Of a DNA stretch of 64,000 bases, positions 47,406-56,581 are shown piece after piece. The stretch is from Paraneptunicella aestuarii (lineage in GTDB: Bacteria > Pseudomonadota > Gammaproteobacteria > Enterobacterales > Alteromonadaceae). Where the stretch lies: assembly GCF_019900845.1 (NCBI RefSeq), contig NZ_CP074570.1, positions 3,658,001 through 3,722,000 on the forward strand, in the 5' to 3' direction. The position numbers and the translations under genes were made by a program. The notes below the pieces were generated by a model. The model was not told the DNA's origin. It did no database searches and saw only the letters and a program-made list of their open reading frames with translations. Numbering within the stretch: the first letter of the stretch is position 1; each line of letters opens with the position of its first letter.

Positions 47406-47661
47406 GCTACAAGCCATCCGAAAATATGGAAGAAAAACGATCGCTTTTATTTCTCAAGAATTAGGAATTAGCGTCAAAACCCTTATGAATTGGGAAAAGG
47501 GGGTAGGTACTCCGAACACAAACCAATTCATAAATATACTGAAACTGTGTGAAGTTGACTCTTATTTATACATTGACCAACTAATGAACAGTGCTCCAGA
47601 TACGGTATTCGATGCAAGGTTCATTAATGATTTATGTAACAAAAAAGGAAAGCGCGGCTAA
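47383..47661 (+). CDS. Mini-HTH protein 2
   Basis: This 92-residue paralogue of the preceding gene reads ITGDELQAIRKYGRKTIAFI, SQELGISVKTLMNWEKGVGT and NQFINILKLCEVDS. The start overlaps the upstream gene, so translation is likely coupled. The C-terminal 25 residues differ from the other copies. The recognition-helix residues also differ, so the copies may bind different sites. Confidence 0.7.
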   Translation: MKHITGDELQAIRKYGRKTIAFISQELGISVKTLMNWEKGVGTPNTNQFINILKLCEVDSYLYIDQLMNSAPDTVFDARFINDLCNKKGKRG

Positions 47662-47744
47662 CGCTTGTTCTCGTGATAAAGACTTTTAATAGCAGCGTTC
47701 AATAGGGGAAACAGGGACGTTTCATTCCAAGAAAAGATAAGGCA

Positions 47745-48014
47745 ATGAAAGAGATTAAAGGCGGTGACATAAAAGCGATCCGGCAGTATGCCCAAATGTC
47801 GGCAGAGCAATTAGCAAAAGCGGCAGGTGTCACAGTATGCACCTTTATGAGTTGGGAAAGAGGCCATACAGCGCCCAGCATCAACCAACTAATAACGCTG
47901 CTTAGAGCGAGTGGGATCGACTCAGAGACATATTTAAAACAAGTGTTTGCTGCGCAACGTTCAACACTGTTTGATTTTTTTAAAGTGGTGCAGTTTAGCC
48001 GTGTCAAACGTTAA
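47745..48014 (+). CDS. Mini-HTH protein 3
   Basis: This 89-residue paralogue reads IKGGDIKAIRQYAQMSAEQL, KAAGVTVCTFMSWERGHTAP and NQLITLLRASGIDS. It has AAGG just before the ATG. Its tail is basic (FFKVVQFSRVKR) and overlaps a small membrane-protein frame by 14 bases. Confidence 0.7.
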   Translation: MKEIKGGDIKAIRQYAQMSAEQLAKAAGVTVCTFMSWERGHTAPSINQLITLLRASGIDSETYLKQVFAAQRSTLFDFFKVVQFSRVKR

Positions 48015-48168
48015 AGCGGCTTTGCTTCGTATTCTTATCTTCGTTCTTTCAATGGGTGTGACATACCTATTCGGGAAAGAAATTCAGAGCGAAATACAAA
48101 GCATCAAAGCTCACTCACCAAGCCCGACATATTGTGACAGTCGTCCCCTGAAAAGCTGTCGTCCGTAA
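48001..48168 (+). CDS. Small single-pass membrane protein
   Basis: This 55-residue frame begins at a GTG overlapping the end of mini-HTH gene 3. It has one hydrophobic segment (AALLRILIFVLSMGVTYLFG, about 6-25) and a polar tail with two Cys. Ribosome-site support is weak, but coupling to the upstream gene could supply ribosomes. No function is recognised. Confidence 0.4.
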   Translation: MSNVKAALLRILIFVLSMGVTYLFGKEIQSEIQSIKAHSPSPTYCDSRPLKSCRP

Positions 48169-48213
48169 CGTTAAACATGATTATTCAAGGTTAAGTTAAA
48201 CGAGGTACATCAA

Positions 48214-48468
48214 ATGAAAATCATTAAAGGAGTCGATCTAAAAGCGATGCGCCAGTTTGCAAAATTAACGACTGTGCAAATGGCAGAAGCCGCAGGGGTT
48301 AAAACCCGTAAAACATACGAAAACTGGGAGAAAGAAGTCGGGTGTCCCAGTGTTAACCAGTTTTTCCAAATGGTAGCGGCTTGCGGGTTAAACTATAAGG
48401 ACGTATTGGAAGTTTATTTACCTGCGCAAAAACAGAATATGGGAGACACAGGGAGCCAAGGAAGATAA
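48214..48468 (+). CDS. Mini-HTH protein 4
   Basis: This 84-residue paralogue reads IKGVDLKAMRQFAKLTTVQM, EAAGVKTRKTYENWEKEVGC and NQFFQMVAACGL. It has GAGG before the start. It is most like protein 1. It ends 22 bases before the terminator that closes both this cluster and dcd. Confidence 0.7.
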   Translation: MKIIKGVDLKAMRQFAKLTTVQMAEAAGVKTRKTYENWEKEVGCPSVNQFFQMVAACGLNYKDVLEVYLPAQKQNMGDTGSQGR

Positions 48469-48490
48469 TAAAATAACTCAACGGGGTTTT

Positions 48491-48539
48491 GCTATGAGTA
48501 AGGCAGTTTTCACCTTTTAACTTGCTCATAGCCTTTTTT
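48491..48539. terminator. Terminator between the HTH cluster and dcd
   Basis: A 12-bp stem GCTATGAGTAAG/CTTGCTCATAGC with one G-T pair is followed by TTTTTT on the plus strand. It lies just after the last mini-HTH gene and marks the right end of the accessory block. Confidence 0.8.
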
Positions 48540-48605
48540 CAATTTCTGTTGATTGGCGCAAAAAACACGTCATTCACGCCAATAAAAAACGCGGGACTAT
48601 TCGGT

Positions 48606-49193
48606 TTACTCGTCGTCAGCGCCAATTCGGCTGGCGATAGCTCCGTCTTGTCCGCGGTATTTCGCGTCGGTTCTGGCGTTGTAAGGTTTTTCTGCAAAAT
48701 CCGACAACAACTCAAAGCTTAATGCACCAATTTTCATATTGGGTTTTAACGCGAGTGGCAGTTTACCACTATTGAAAAATTCCAATACGATGTTGCCGTT
48801 CCAACCCGGATCGATTCGGTGTGCCGTTACATGAACCATTAGCCCCAAACGCGCTAGAGAAGATCGCCCATCTAACCAGCCGACAATATTGGCGGGCAAC
48901 TTAACGGATTCCAGCGTCATCGCCAATGCCAGCTCTCCGGGATGTAAAAAGAAGGCTTTATCATCGGCTATTTCGATTTCATCGCTCATAACCGATTGTA
49001 GAGCGGCTTCGATGTCTGACTTTTTGCCACTCAAATCAATATAGGGAGCGGCGTGGTCTTCAAAGACCCGAAACTTGTTACCCAATCGGATATCAACGGT
49101 TAGGCCGCTGATCATGTCGGGTTTTGGTGATGGTGAGATGCCGATAATGCCATCTTCCAGGTATTTCATTATATCTTTGTCACACAAGCGCAT
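48606..49193 (-). CDS. dcd: dCTP deaminase
   Basis: Dcd deaminates dCTP to dUTP for thymidylate synthesis. The 195-residue protein has the conserved [15 protein letters not shown] near residue 30. The active site is in [20 protein letters not shown], with the catalytic Glu in [23 protein letters not shown] is near the C-terminus. Length fits the family. It is divergent from metG with a short shared promoter region. Confidence 0.95.
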   Translation of the reverse strand: MRLCDKDIMKYLEDGIIGISPSPKPDMISGLTVDIRLGNKFRVFEDHAAPYIDLSGKKSDIEAALQSVMSDEIEIADDKAFFLHPGELALAMTLESVKLPANIVGWLDGRSSLARLGLMVHVTAHRIDPGWNGNIVLEFFNSGKLPLALKPNMKIGALSFELLSDFAEKPYNARTDAKYRGQDGAIASRIGADDE

Positions 49194-49372
49194 TTACTTA
49201 ATCCTCTATGAGCCGGGGCTATTATCTTTAGGCTAGCCGCCAGCTTCAACTAATATTAGAAAAATAGTCGAAAAACATCGTGGGTTGTGTCGCATTTCGC
49301 ACAATATTGCGGATGCAAAGAAGTCCATTTTTCGGTAACATCGGCGGCCTTTATTTTTAACTATGTATGTAA

Positions 49373-51406
49373 ATGACGATGACGGGTACACCAAGAAAAA
49401 TCCTCATTACCAGTGCGTTGCCTTATGCCAATGGCTCCATTCATTTGGGTCACTTGTTAGAGCATATACAAACCGACATCTGGTCTAGATTCCAAACCGC
49501 TCGCGGGCATGAATGCTACGCGGTATGTGCTGACGACGCTCACGGCACACCTGTGATGCTAAAGGCGCAGGAGCTTGGGATCACGCCTGAGGAAATGGTG
49601 CAAAGAACACAGGCTGAGCATCAGGCCGATTTAGAAGCCTTCGGTGTTCACTACCATAACTATCACAACACGCATTCTGAAGAGAACCGTGAGTTATGTA
49701 GTGGCATGTATGAATCGCTAAAAGCCAATGGTTACATTTCACAGCGCACCATTAGCCAGTTGTTCGACCCTGAAAAGCAAATGTTCCTACCGGATCGTTT
49801 CGTTAAAGGTACTTGCCCTAAATGTGGTGCAGAAGACCAAAACGGCGACAACTGTGACGTTTGCGGCGCAACGTACAGCCCAACAGAATTGAAGGATCCA
49901 CGTTCTGTGGTTTCTGGCGCAACGCCAATATTAAAAGATTCCGAGCATTACTTTTTCGATTTGCCGCAGTTTGAAGAATCACTGCAAAAATGGCTCAAAG
50001 GCGGCAATGTTCAACCTGAAATCGCAAACAAGCTGCAAGAGTGGTTTGAGCATGGACTACAACAGTGGGACATCAGCCGCGATGCGCCTTATTTCGGTTT
50101 TGAAATTCCAGGTGCGCCCAACAAATTTTTCTACGTTTGGGTTGATGCACCGGTTGGCTATCTGGCCAGCTTCAAAAATTACTGCGACAAGCATGGCGTT
50201 GATTTTGACAGCTTCTGGTCTGTAGATTCCGACGCAGAGGTTTACCATTTCATCGGTAAAGACATCACCTATTTCCATTGTTTGTTCTGGCCGGCAGTAT
50301 TAGAAGGTTCCGGCTATCGCAAACCAACGGGGGTTAACGTTCATGGTTTTGTCACTGTGAACGGTGCCAAAATGTCTAAGTCCAAGGGTACGTTCATTAA
50401 AGCCCAAACCTATCGTAATCACCTTGAACCGGATTATTTGCGTTACTACTTTGCTTCCAAGCTCAGTGACGGCGTCACCGACATCGACCTGAACTTTGAA
50501 GACTTTGTGCAAAAAGTGAATTCAGATTTGGTTGGTAAAGTGGTTAACATTGCCAGCCGTTGTGCCGGTTTTATCAGCAAGAAGTTCGATGGCACTCTGC
50601 TATTGCCAAGTCAGCTTCCATCTGAACTGACCGATATGCAAGCGGCATCAGAAAGCATTGCGCAATCCTTTGATTCACGCCAATACAGCAAAGCTATTCG
50701 CGACATTATGGCGCTGGCAGACAAGGCCAATCAGTACATTGATACCGCAGCTCCGTGGGTGACGATTAAGGATCCTGAGAAGCAACAATTTACTCAAGAG
50801 GTTTGCTCAGTAGGCATCAATGCGTTCCGTATTTTGATGACATATCTGGCTCCGGTATTACCGGAATTGACCAGTAAAGCGGAAGCCTTCCTGAATGATA
50901 AATTGACTTGGGATAGCGCTCAGAACCTGTTGAATAATCATCAAATCAACACATTCAAAGCACTGATGCAGCGTGTAGACATGGACAAGGTAAACCAAAT
51001 GGTTGAAGAATCCAAAGAAGACTTAAAAGCCACTGCAACAGCGCAACCTACAGGCTGGCTGGCGAAAGACCCCATCGCAGATGAAATCACCTTCGATGAT
51101 TTCGCCAAGGTGGATTTCCGTATCGCCAAAATCGCCAAGGCAGAACATGTTGAAGGCGCAGACAAGTTGTTGAGATTGCAACTGGATCTGGGCGGCGAAA
51201 CCCGTCAGGTATTTGCTGGTATAAAATCGGCCTATCAACCTGAGCAACTGGAAGGCAAGCTCACAGTAATGGTAGCGAACCTGGCACCTCGTAAGATGCG
51301 CTTTGGTATGTCGGAAGGCATGGTGTTAGCTGCTGGCCCTGGTGGTGAAGATCTGTTTATCCTTGAACCTCACGAAGGTGCAGAGCCAGGCATGAAGGTT
51401 AAGTAG
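49373..51406 (+). CDS. metG: Methionyl-tRNA synthetase
   Basis: MetG charges initiator and elongator tRNA-Met. The 677-residue protein has the class I signature [14 protein letters not shown] (HIGH motif), a zinc knuckle [18 protein letters not shown] (about 145-162) and KMSKS in [11 protein letters not shown]. An anticodon-binding helical domain follows, then a C-terminal OB-fold tRNA-binding domain ([34 protein letters not shown]). This is the long, dimeric form. The start is the first of two ATGs (49373). A strong terminator follows. Confidence 0.97.
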   Translation: MTMTGTPRKILITSALPYANGSIHLGHLLEHIQTDIWSRFQTARGHECYAVCADDAHGTPVMLKAQELGITPEEMVQRTQAEHQADLEAFGVHYHNYHNTHSEENRELCSGMYESLKANGYISQRTISQLFDPEKQMFLPDRFVKGTCPKCGAEDQNGDNCDVCGATYSPTELKDPRSVVSGATPILKDSEHYFFDLPQFEESLQKWLKGGNVQPEIANKLQEWFEHGLQQWDISRDAPYFGFEIPGAPNKFFYVWVDAPVGYLASFKNYCDKHGVDFDSFWSVDSDAEVYHFIGKDITYFHCLFWPAVLEGSGYRKPTGVNVHGFVTVNGAKMSKSKGTFIKAQTYRNHLEPDYLRYYFASKLSDGVTDIDLNFEDFVQKVNSDLVGKVVNIASRCAGFISKKFDGTLLLPSQLPSELTDMQAASESIAQSFDSRQYSKAIRDIMALADKANQYIDTAAPWVTIKDPEKQQFTQEVCSVGINAFRILMTYLAPVLPELTSKAEAFLNDKLTWDSAQNLLNNHQINTFKALMQRVDMDKVNQMVEESKEDLKATATAQPTGWLAKDPIADEITFDDFAKVDFRIAKIAKAEHVEGADKLLRLQLDLGGETRQVFAGIKSAYQPEQLEGKLTVMVANLAPRKMRFGMSEGMVLAAGPGGEDLFILEPHEGAEPGMKVK

Positions 51407-51461
51407 TTATTGAAAATTGAATAACTCTTGATAGCTGAATAATCACGGCATCCAATAACAG

Positions 51462-51490
51462 AAAAGGCACTCTACAAAGAGTGCCTTTTT
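51462..51490 (+). terminator. Intrinsic terminator after metG
   Basis: The stem AAGGCACTCT/AGAGTGCCTT with a 4-base loop is followed by TTTTT. It lies between metG and the convergent chemoreceptor gene, which it may also serve. Confidence 0.9.
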
Positions 51491-51530
51491 GATGTCAGTC
51501 TTAATATTACGATAACTTGTAAGTTAACCG

Positions 51531-52604
51531 TTATATATGGCTCGCCAATTTTTCCAGACTAGTTAGCAAATCACCACTGGCCTTTTCCATTCGACGTAGC
51601 GCTTCAATGGTTTTCACATCAATACCCGATGCACCCGCTTGAATAGCTTGCTTGCCTAATTCATGCACTTTTTGCAAAGCACTTTCAACCGCTCTGAATT
51701 CCGACATACGACCATACTTTTCAGAACCTTCTGACTGCAACCAACGGGCTAAATCAGTTTCGCCATAAGCAGGAATATGCCCTCTACCACCTTTACCCAT
51801 CAAGGATTCATAAACAGCAGACTTAAACAACATATTTTCCATCTGTCCGAGAGACAACACACCTCGCTCAGAACAGCTGCGAATGGTATTACGCATAGAC
51901 GCTGACATGTTCAGCACTTGCGTTACCTTGTCTTTTACTTCTCCGGTTTTCTTCACCAAAACCCGAGACTTTTCAGATACTTCATTGATGTTCGATTCAA
52001 TGCTCTGAGTACCGCTTTCAATCTTCTCAACCAGGTTGTTAATTTCCTGAGTTGATTCTGATGAACGCATTGCCAGGTTACGTACTTCTTCCGCAACTAC
52101 GGCGAAGCCACGCCCACTTTCACCCGCACGAGCAGCCTCAATCGCCGCGTTCAATGCCAGTAAGTTGGTCTGCTCTGCAATGGAGTTGATCACGCCAACG
52201 AAGTTGCTGATGCTGCTTGCCAAGCCGGATAATTCTCCAGCGTGAGTAACACCTTGTGCTGCAATTTGATCAATCTGGCTTAAGCCACTTTCCGCTTCAT
52301 CCAGCATTTCTGCAGAACCGGTAAATAAATCTTCGGTATTCTCCAAACGATTTCGCTCAGAAACCAAGGCATCAATAGTACGGTTTTGTACCGCACGTAA
52401 AACGCCCAATCCACGCTGACCTTCTAATAAAACTTCTCCAGCAGAGACATCGCTATCATTCTGACTCTCTCGTTCTGCGATGACTGTCTCAGCATCAGTC
52501 AACAAATTCTCGAGCTCCCTTACTCTTTCGTGAAGTGAGTTGTTCTCATCTGATAATTCTTTAATTCTTCTGAGTTCTTCTTGGTTATCTTTTTTCCAGA
52601 ACAT
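51531..52604 (-). CDS. Soluble chemoreceptor with degenerate CZB-like tail
   Basis: This 357-residue protein has no membrane segments. An N-terminal coiled coil (about 5-50, [20 protein letters not shown]) leads to the receptor signalling domain with tip [20 protein letters not shown] and [15 protein letters not shown]. The C-terminal 100 residues have the helical layout of a chemoreceptor zinc-binding (CZB) domain ([38 protein letters not shown]). The expected first His, the Cys and one later His are not found; only His in VHELG remains. Zinc binding therefore seems lost. It is probably a cytoplasmic sensor of oxidants or another cue. Confidence 0.8.
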   Translation of the reverse strand: MFWKKDNQEELRRIKELSDENNSLHERVRELENLLTDAETVIAERESQNDSDVSAGEVLLEGQRGLGVLRAVQNRTIDALVSERNRLENTEDLFTGSAEMLDEAESGLSQIDQIAAQGVTHAGELSGLASSISNFVGVINSIAEQTNLLALNAAIEAARAGESGRGFAVVAEEVRNLAMRSSESTQEINNLVEKIESGTQSIESNINEVSEKSRVLVKKTGEVKDKVTQVLNMSASMRNTIRSCSERGVLSLGQMENMLFKSAVYESLMGKGGRGHIPAYGETDLARWLQSEGSEKYGRMSEFRAVESALQKVHELGKQAIQAGASGIDVKTIEALRRMEKASGDLLTSLEKLASHI

Positions 52605-52727
52605 ATGGTTATGATCCCATGGAGTAGTTTATTAGGAACGGAGTGTATCAACGTTATTTATCGGTCAATATGACAATTTCAGCAACTATTTTTTCCATTA
52701 AGCAATGTCATCAGCAGAGAAAATACT

Positions 52728-53468
52728 CTACTCAGAAGCAGCATTTCGCATGCTGGCTCCAACAGTGGCAAATCGGGTTTTAAGTTTCCATGCTGGCTTG
52801 ATTAAAGATAATGGATACTCTCGTTTTTTACCAATAATCAAATAAGCCGATGAGAAAAAAGGTAAGTATTTACTCGCAAATCGATACCACCAACTATCGG
52901 GGTTAATTTTGGACTCAAAAAACAACGATGAATAGACAAATCGTTGTTCTCCAACAATCTGATACCCCAAGAGACTCAACCAGTCCCGAACACGATGAGC
53001 ACTAAAAAAACGGGCATCGTGCAGAATGTTATTATTTTTGAAAGGCAACCATCTCAGGCAACCAGGTATGCTGAAAGGGTTAAAACCCACAATAACGACA
53101 TGTCCGTCAGGCATCATGCAACGATCAACTTCACGCAACACCTGATGAGGATCCTGAGAAAAATCAAGTTCATGAGCCAGCACAAAAGCGTCGATACAAC
53201 GTTCAGCGAAGGGAAGTTCATAGGATTTACTGATGACACCCGCATTAGTTGAAGCGTGGTCAGCCACATTAATACGATGTTTTATCGGACAGTCAGACAG
53301 GCTAAGCTCGCTGCTTAGATTACCCAGCTTGACAAGATGATAACCAAACAACTGACGACTCACCGACGCTAATTGCTCATCGGTCATGCGTTTTAAATCG
53401 TCACCTAAATGCAAAGCTTTCCAGCTATTAGGGTACCTTGGAGGATGACTTCGTAAAGCTGGCTTCAT
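52728..53468 (-). CDS. YafS-like SAM-dependent methyltransferase
   Basis: The 246-residue class I methyltransferase has a Methyltransf_11-type core. The usual glycine loop is replaced by LGNLSSELSLSD; ELPFAERCIDAFVLAHELDF is the acidic/post-II region; and LREVDRCMMPDGHVVIVGFN is the post-III strand. It is divergent from gloB, as yafS is in E. coli (yafS, gloB, mltD). The substrate is unknown. The weak SAM loop argues for caution about activity. Confidence 0.78.
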   Translation of the reverse strand: MKPALRSHPPRYPNSWKALHLGDDLKRMTDEQLASVSRQLFGYHLVKLGNLSSELSLSDCPIKHRINVADHASTNAGVISKSYELPFAERCIDAFVLAHELDFSQDPHQVLREVDRCMMPDGHVVIVGFNPFSIPGCLRWLPFKNNNILHDARFFSAHRVRDWLSLLGYQIVGEQRFVYSSLFFESKINPDSWWYRFASKYLPFFSSAYLIIGKKREYPLSLIKPAWKLKTRFATVGASMRNAASE

Positions 53469-53559
53469 AAAAGCGCTTAAGTATCTTGGATTTACCTGTT
53501 ATGAACCCCATAATACTGCAATTGTTCCCTAATCAATAACAAATTTTACAGGCTCGCTC

Positions 53560-54327
53560 ATGCTCACTATCCACCCTATTCCAGCCTTTACCGACAACTA
53601 TATTTGGTGCCTGTATAACGATACTTATGCTTATGTTGTTGATCCGGGTGAACATCAACCTGTCATAGATTTTCTGCAAACCAATCACCTGACCCTCGCT
53701 GGCATTTTGGTGACTCATCACCACAATGATCACATTGGCGGGATCCGCCAGCTTATTGCTCAATATCAGGATATTCCCATATGGGGGCCAGCAACCGAGC
53801 GCTTTCCTTTTGTGAATCGAAAGGTTAAAGAGGGTGATACCGTAGAGCTCGATAAAATAGGAATTACATTACAAGCATGGGAAGTGCCAGGCCACACACT
53901 GGATCACATTACTTATATTGGTGACAACAAGCTGTTTTGTGGCGATACCATGTTCTCTGCTGGTTGTGGGCGTTTATTTGAAGGCAATGCTCAGCAAATG
54001 CAGAAGAATTTTGATCGCTTCAGAACCCTGCCCGAATCAACCAAAGTCTACTGCACCCACGAATATACATTGTCTAATCTGGAATTTGCCTTGGCAGCAT
54101 GGCCCAATAATGGCAATATCGCCGAGCATAAAACTTGGGCAAAAGAACAACGAGCGCAGCATCAACCTACATTACCCAGTAGTATTGCGCAGGAAATTCA
54201 AGTAAACCCTTTTATGAATACAAACAATGCCGATATTAAAATGAATGCAGAACGGCATTTTAGTGCTAAGTTTGAAACGCCAAACGATGTTTTTGCCGCT
54301 TTACGCCAATGGAAAGACACGTTCTAA
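53560..54327 (+). CDS. gloB: Hydroxyacylglutathione hydrolase (glyoxalase II)
   Basis: GloB hydrolyses S-D-lactoylglutathione, the second step of methylglyoxal detoxification. The 255-residue protein has the metallo-beta-lactamase motif THHHNDHIGG near residue 55. A further metal ligand is in PGHTLDH, the bridging Asp in FCGDTMFSAGCGRLF and the His in YCTHEYT. The C-terminal domain contains the glutathione-contact region (NPFMNTN). Length matches. It is followed after 30 bases by mltD, as in E. coli. Confidence 0.95.
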   Translation: MLTIHPIPAFTDNYIWCLYNDTYAYVVDPGEHQPVIDFLQTNHLTLAGILVTHHHNDHIGGIRQLIAQYQDIPIWGPATERFPFVNRKVKEGDTVELDKIGITLQAWEVPGHTLDHITYIGDNKLFCGDTMFSAGCGRLFEGNAQQMQKNFDRFRTLPESTKVYCTHEYTLSNLEFALAAWPNNGNIAEHKTWAKEQRAQHQPTLPSSIAQEIQVNPFMNTNNADIKMNAERHFSAKFETPNDVFAALRQWKDTF

Positions 54328-54357
54328 CTTGAAATAGAGACATAGATAAAAGTAGCA

Positions 54358-56019
54358 ATGATACGAATGAAATTAGTTTGGGGTGCGCTGTCGTGTTTGT
54401 TTTTGTCTGGCTGTCAGCTAGCCATTACACAAAATACGTCACAACCAGAAGAAATCAATGACTCGGGATTTATTGCCGTTGAACAGGTGCATCAGTGTGA
54501 CTATACCCCCGACGTTGCCGATTTAACCTTTATCTGTGAAGAAGAAAGTGATGGCACTATTCCAGTATTGCATCCTATTCAGGAGCTGGAGTTTCATTTT
54601 ACTCAGGATCAGGCTATTGCTGAAAACAGCAATGATATCTGGCAACACATCAAATCAAAGCTAAGCTTTGAAGTACCCGACAACCAGCGTATTCAAGAAC
54701 AACAACGCTGGTATTTACAAAATCCGGATTACATGGCGCGCGTAAATAAACGTGCAGCACCATTCTTACATCACATTGTAAAAGCTATTGAAGAACAAGA
54801 TATGCCGATGGAACTGGCGCTGCTTCCTATTGTAGAAAGTGCCTTTGATCCTTTTGCCTATTCTCATGGTCGCGCAGCCGGTATGTGGCAATTTATTCCT
54901 GGCACAGGCAAACGTTTCGGCTTGAAACAGAACTGGTGGTATGACGGCCGACGCGACGTTATCGCTTCAACAGAAGGCGCTCTGGCCTATCTCACCTATT
55001 TACATGATAAGTTGGATGGTGACTGGCTTCATGCTCTTGCGGCTTACAACAGCGGTGAAGGCCGAGTATTAAAAGCGGTTGCCAAGAACAAAAAACATGG
55101 TAAGCCAACGGATTTCTGGTCTCTGGATCTTCCCAGAGAAACGCGAGCTTATGTCCCCAAACTACTGGCGCTAGCCGACCTGCTTAGCAATAGCCAGAAT
55201 TATAATTTCCCTTGGCCAAAACTGGAGAATAAAGCCTTCACAGAAAGCGTTGATATTGGATCTCAGATTGACTTGGCCTTAGCTGCGGAAATGGCAGGCT
55301 TAACAGTTGAAGAACTACACGCTTTAAACCCGGCATTCAACCGATGGGCAACCGACCCCAAAGGGCCTCATAGACTACTGCTACCCGTTGATCATGTTGC
55401 TCAATTCCAGACGGCATTGGCTGAAACCGAAAGCAAGGACAGATTGAACTGGGTTCGACATAAAGTACAAAATGGCGACAGCTTATTAAAAATAGCCAAG
55501 CGTTATCACACTTCGGTTGATGTTATCAAACAGGTCAACGGCCTACGCGGTAACGTTATTCGCGCAGGTGATCATATGTTGGTTCCTGTGGCTCTGAAAT
55601 CGCTGGATTATTATTCTCTGTCTCAGGAAGAACGCCTGAAATCGACCCAAAATACGCGCCACGGCTCTTATAAAATCACTCACACCGTGCGTTCAGGTGA
55701 CACCCTGTGGGACATCAGTCAAGAATATAAAGTGAACGTTCGTCAGCTAGCGAAATGGAACGGCATGGCTCCTACCGATCCACTGAAACCAGGAAAAGAA
55801 TTAACGGTTTGGGTCAATCAGGTCAGTTCGGATCAGTCTTCAAATGCCGTAATGAGAACCTTAACCTATACCGTGAGAAATGGAGATTCTCTAGCCAGAA
55901 TCGCCAGCAAGTTTAAGGTTAAAATTAACGATATCACCCGCTGGAATCAGTTGAGCAAAAGCAAATACCTGCAACCGGGTCAAAAGCTTAAACTGTATGT
56001 TGATGTGACCAAAACCTAA
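54358..56019 (+). CDS. mltD: Membrane-bound lytic murein transglycosylase D
   Basis: This 553-residue lipoprotein (lipobox LFLSGC, Cys about 19) cleaves peptidoglycan glycan strands to 1,6-anhydro products. The SLT domain starts about residue 150 (MELALLPIVESAFDPFAYSH, with catalytic Glu in VES). It continues AAGMWQFIPGTGKRFGL and LHALAAYNSGEGRV. Three LysM domains follow (about 360-410, 438-485 and 500-548), each with NGDSL/SGDTL starts and a terminal ... LQPGQKLKLYV-type strand. It lies in the order gloB, mltD. The convergent GH108 gene overlaps its end by four bases. Confidence 0.95.
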   Translation: MIRMKLVWGALSCLFLSGCQLAITQNTSQPEEINDSGFIAVEQVHQCDYTPDVADLTFICEEESDGTIPVLHPIQELEFHFTQDQAIAENSNDIWQHIKSKLSFEVPDNQRIQEQQRWYLQNPDYMARVNKRAAPFLHHIVKAIEEQDMPMELALLPIVESAFDPFAYSHGRAAGMWQFIPGTGKRFGLKQNWWYDGRRDVIASTEGALAYLTYLHDKLDGDWLHALAAYNSGEGRVLKAVAKNKKHGKPTDFWSLDLPRETRAYVPKLLALADLLSNSQNYNFPWPKLENKAFTESVDIGSQIDLALAAEMAGLTVEELHALNPAFNRWATDPKGPHRLLLPVDHVAQFQTALAETESKDRLNWVRHKVQNGDSLLKIAKRYHTSVDVIKQVNGLRGNVIRAGDHMLVPVALKSLDYYSLSQEERLKSTQNTRHGSYKITHTVRSGDTLWDISQEYKVNVRQLAKWNGMAPTDPLKPGKELTVWVNQVSSDQSSNAVMRTLTYTVRNGDSLARIASKFKVKINDITRWNQLSKSKYLQPGQKLKLYVDVTKT

Positions 56020-56543
56020 CGAACAGAAATACCATCAACACCTTCCAAAGCACGGTTTATCCAACCTAACAGGAATTTCTTCTGCTCGCTATTCTTGTTG
56101 CAGATTTGTGCGTAGCGAGCAATTTTTTGCAAGGTATATTCAGCAATGAATAAAGCATCGTCAAAGGTATTCAGCTTTTGCAGGGTTTTGCTACCAATAA
56201 TGCCATCAGCATCCGCGCCAATCACTTTTTGAGCCAGGCGCGATGCGGTTGGAATGCCGGCATTCACCGCAAAATCAAAAATACAACTGGCGACTTTTTG
56301 CGATTGAATATCATCCCCTCTCACCTTGTTCCAGAACTCTTTTTTATAGAAGTCACTAACCAATGAAGGCAACTGGGCATTATCCGGATCAGCCTCCACT
56401 AACGACCAACCAACCCAGTTCGGATGGTATCGCTGAGAAATACCAGCATAGGTTCTACCGCCAGTATCATCAGTAATATTGGTCAACTTGTAACCCCCTT
56501 CTTTTTGAATCATTTCATCAAAGGATGGTGTGAATTCAGCCAT
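56016..56543 (-). CDS. GH108-type lysozyme (secretion-activator-like)
   Basis: This 175-residue protein has no signal peptide. The N-terminus FDEMIQKEGGYKLTNITDDTG carries the catalytic Glu of glycoside hydrolase family 108 in the E-G-G-Y motif. GRTYAGISQRYHP follows. The peptidoglycan-binding-like C-terminal part is GADADGIIGSKTLQKLN. Similar proteins are phage endolysins or the ZliS-type secretion activators. Without a holin or phage genes nearby, it may be a domesticated endolysin. It converges on mltD, another wall lyase. Confidence 0.78.
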   Translation of the reverse strand: MAEFTPSFDEMIQKEGGYKLTNITDDTGGRTYAGISQRYHPNWVGWSLVEADPDNAQLPSLVSDFYKKEFWNKVRGDDIQSQKVASCIFDFAVNAGIPTASRLAQKVIGADADGIIGSKTLQKLNTFDDALFIAEYTLQKIARYAQICNKNSEQKKFLLGWINRALEGVDGISVR

Positions 56544-56581
56544 GCAGACTCTCCATTTGTTGTTAACAAGCTCAAAAAATG

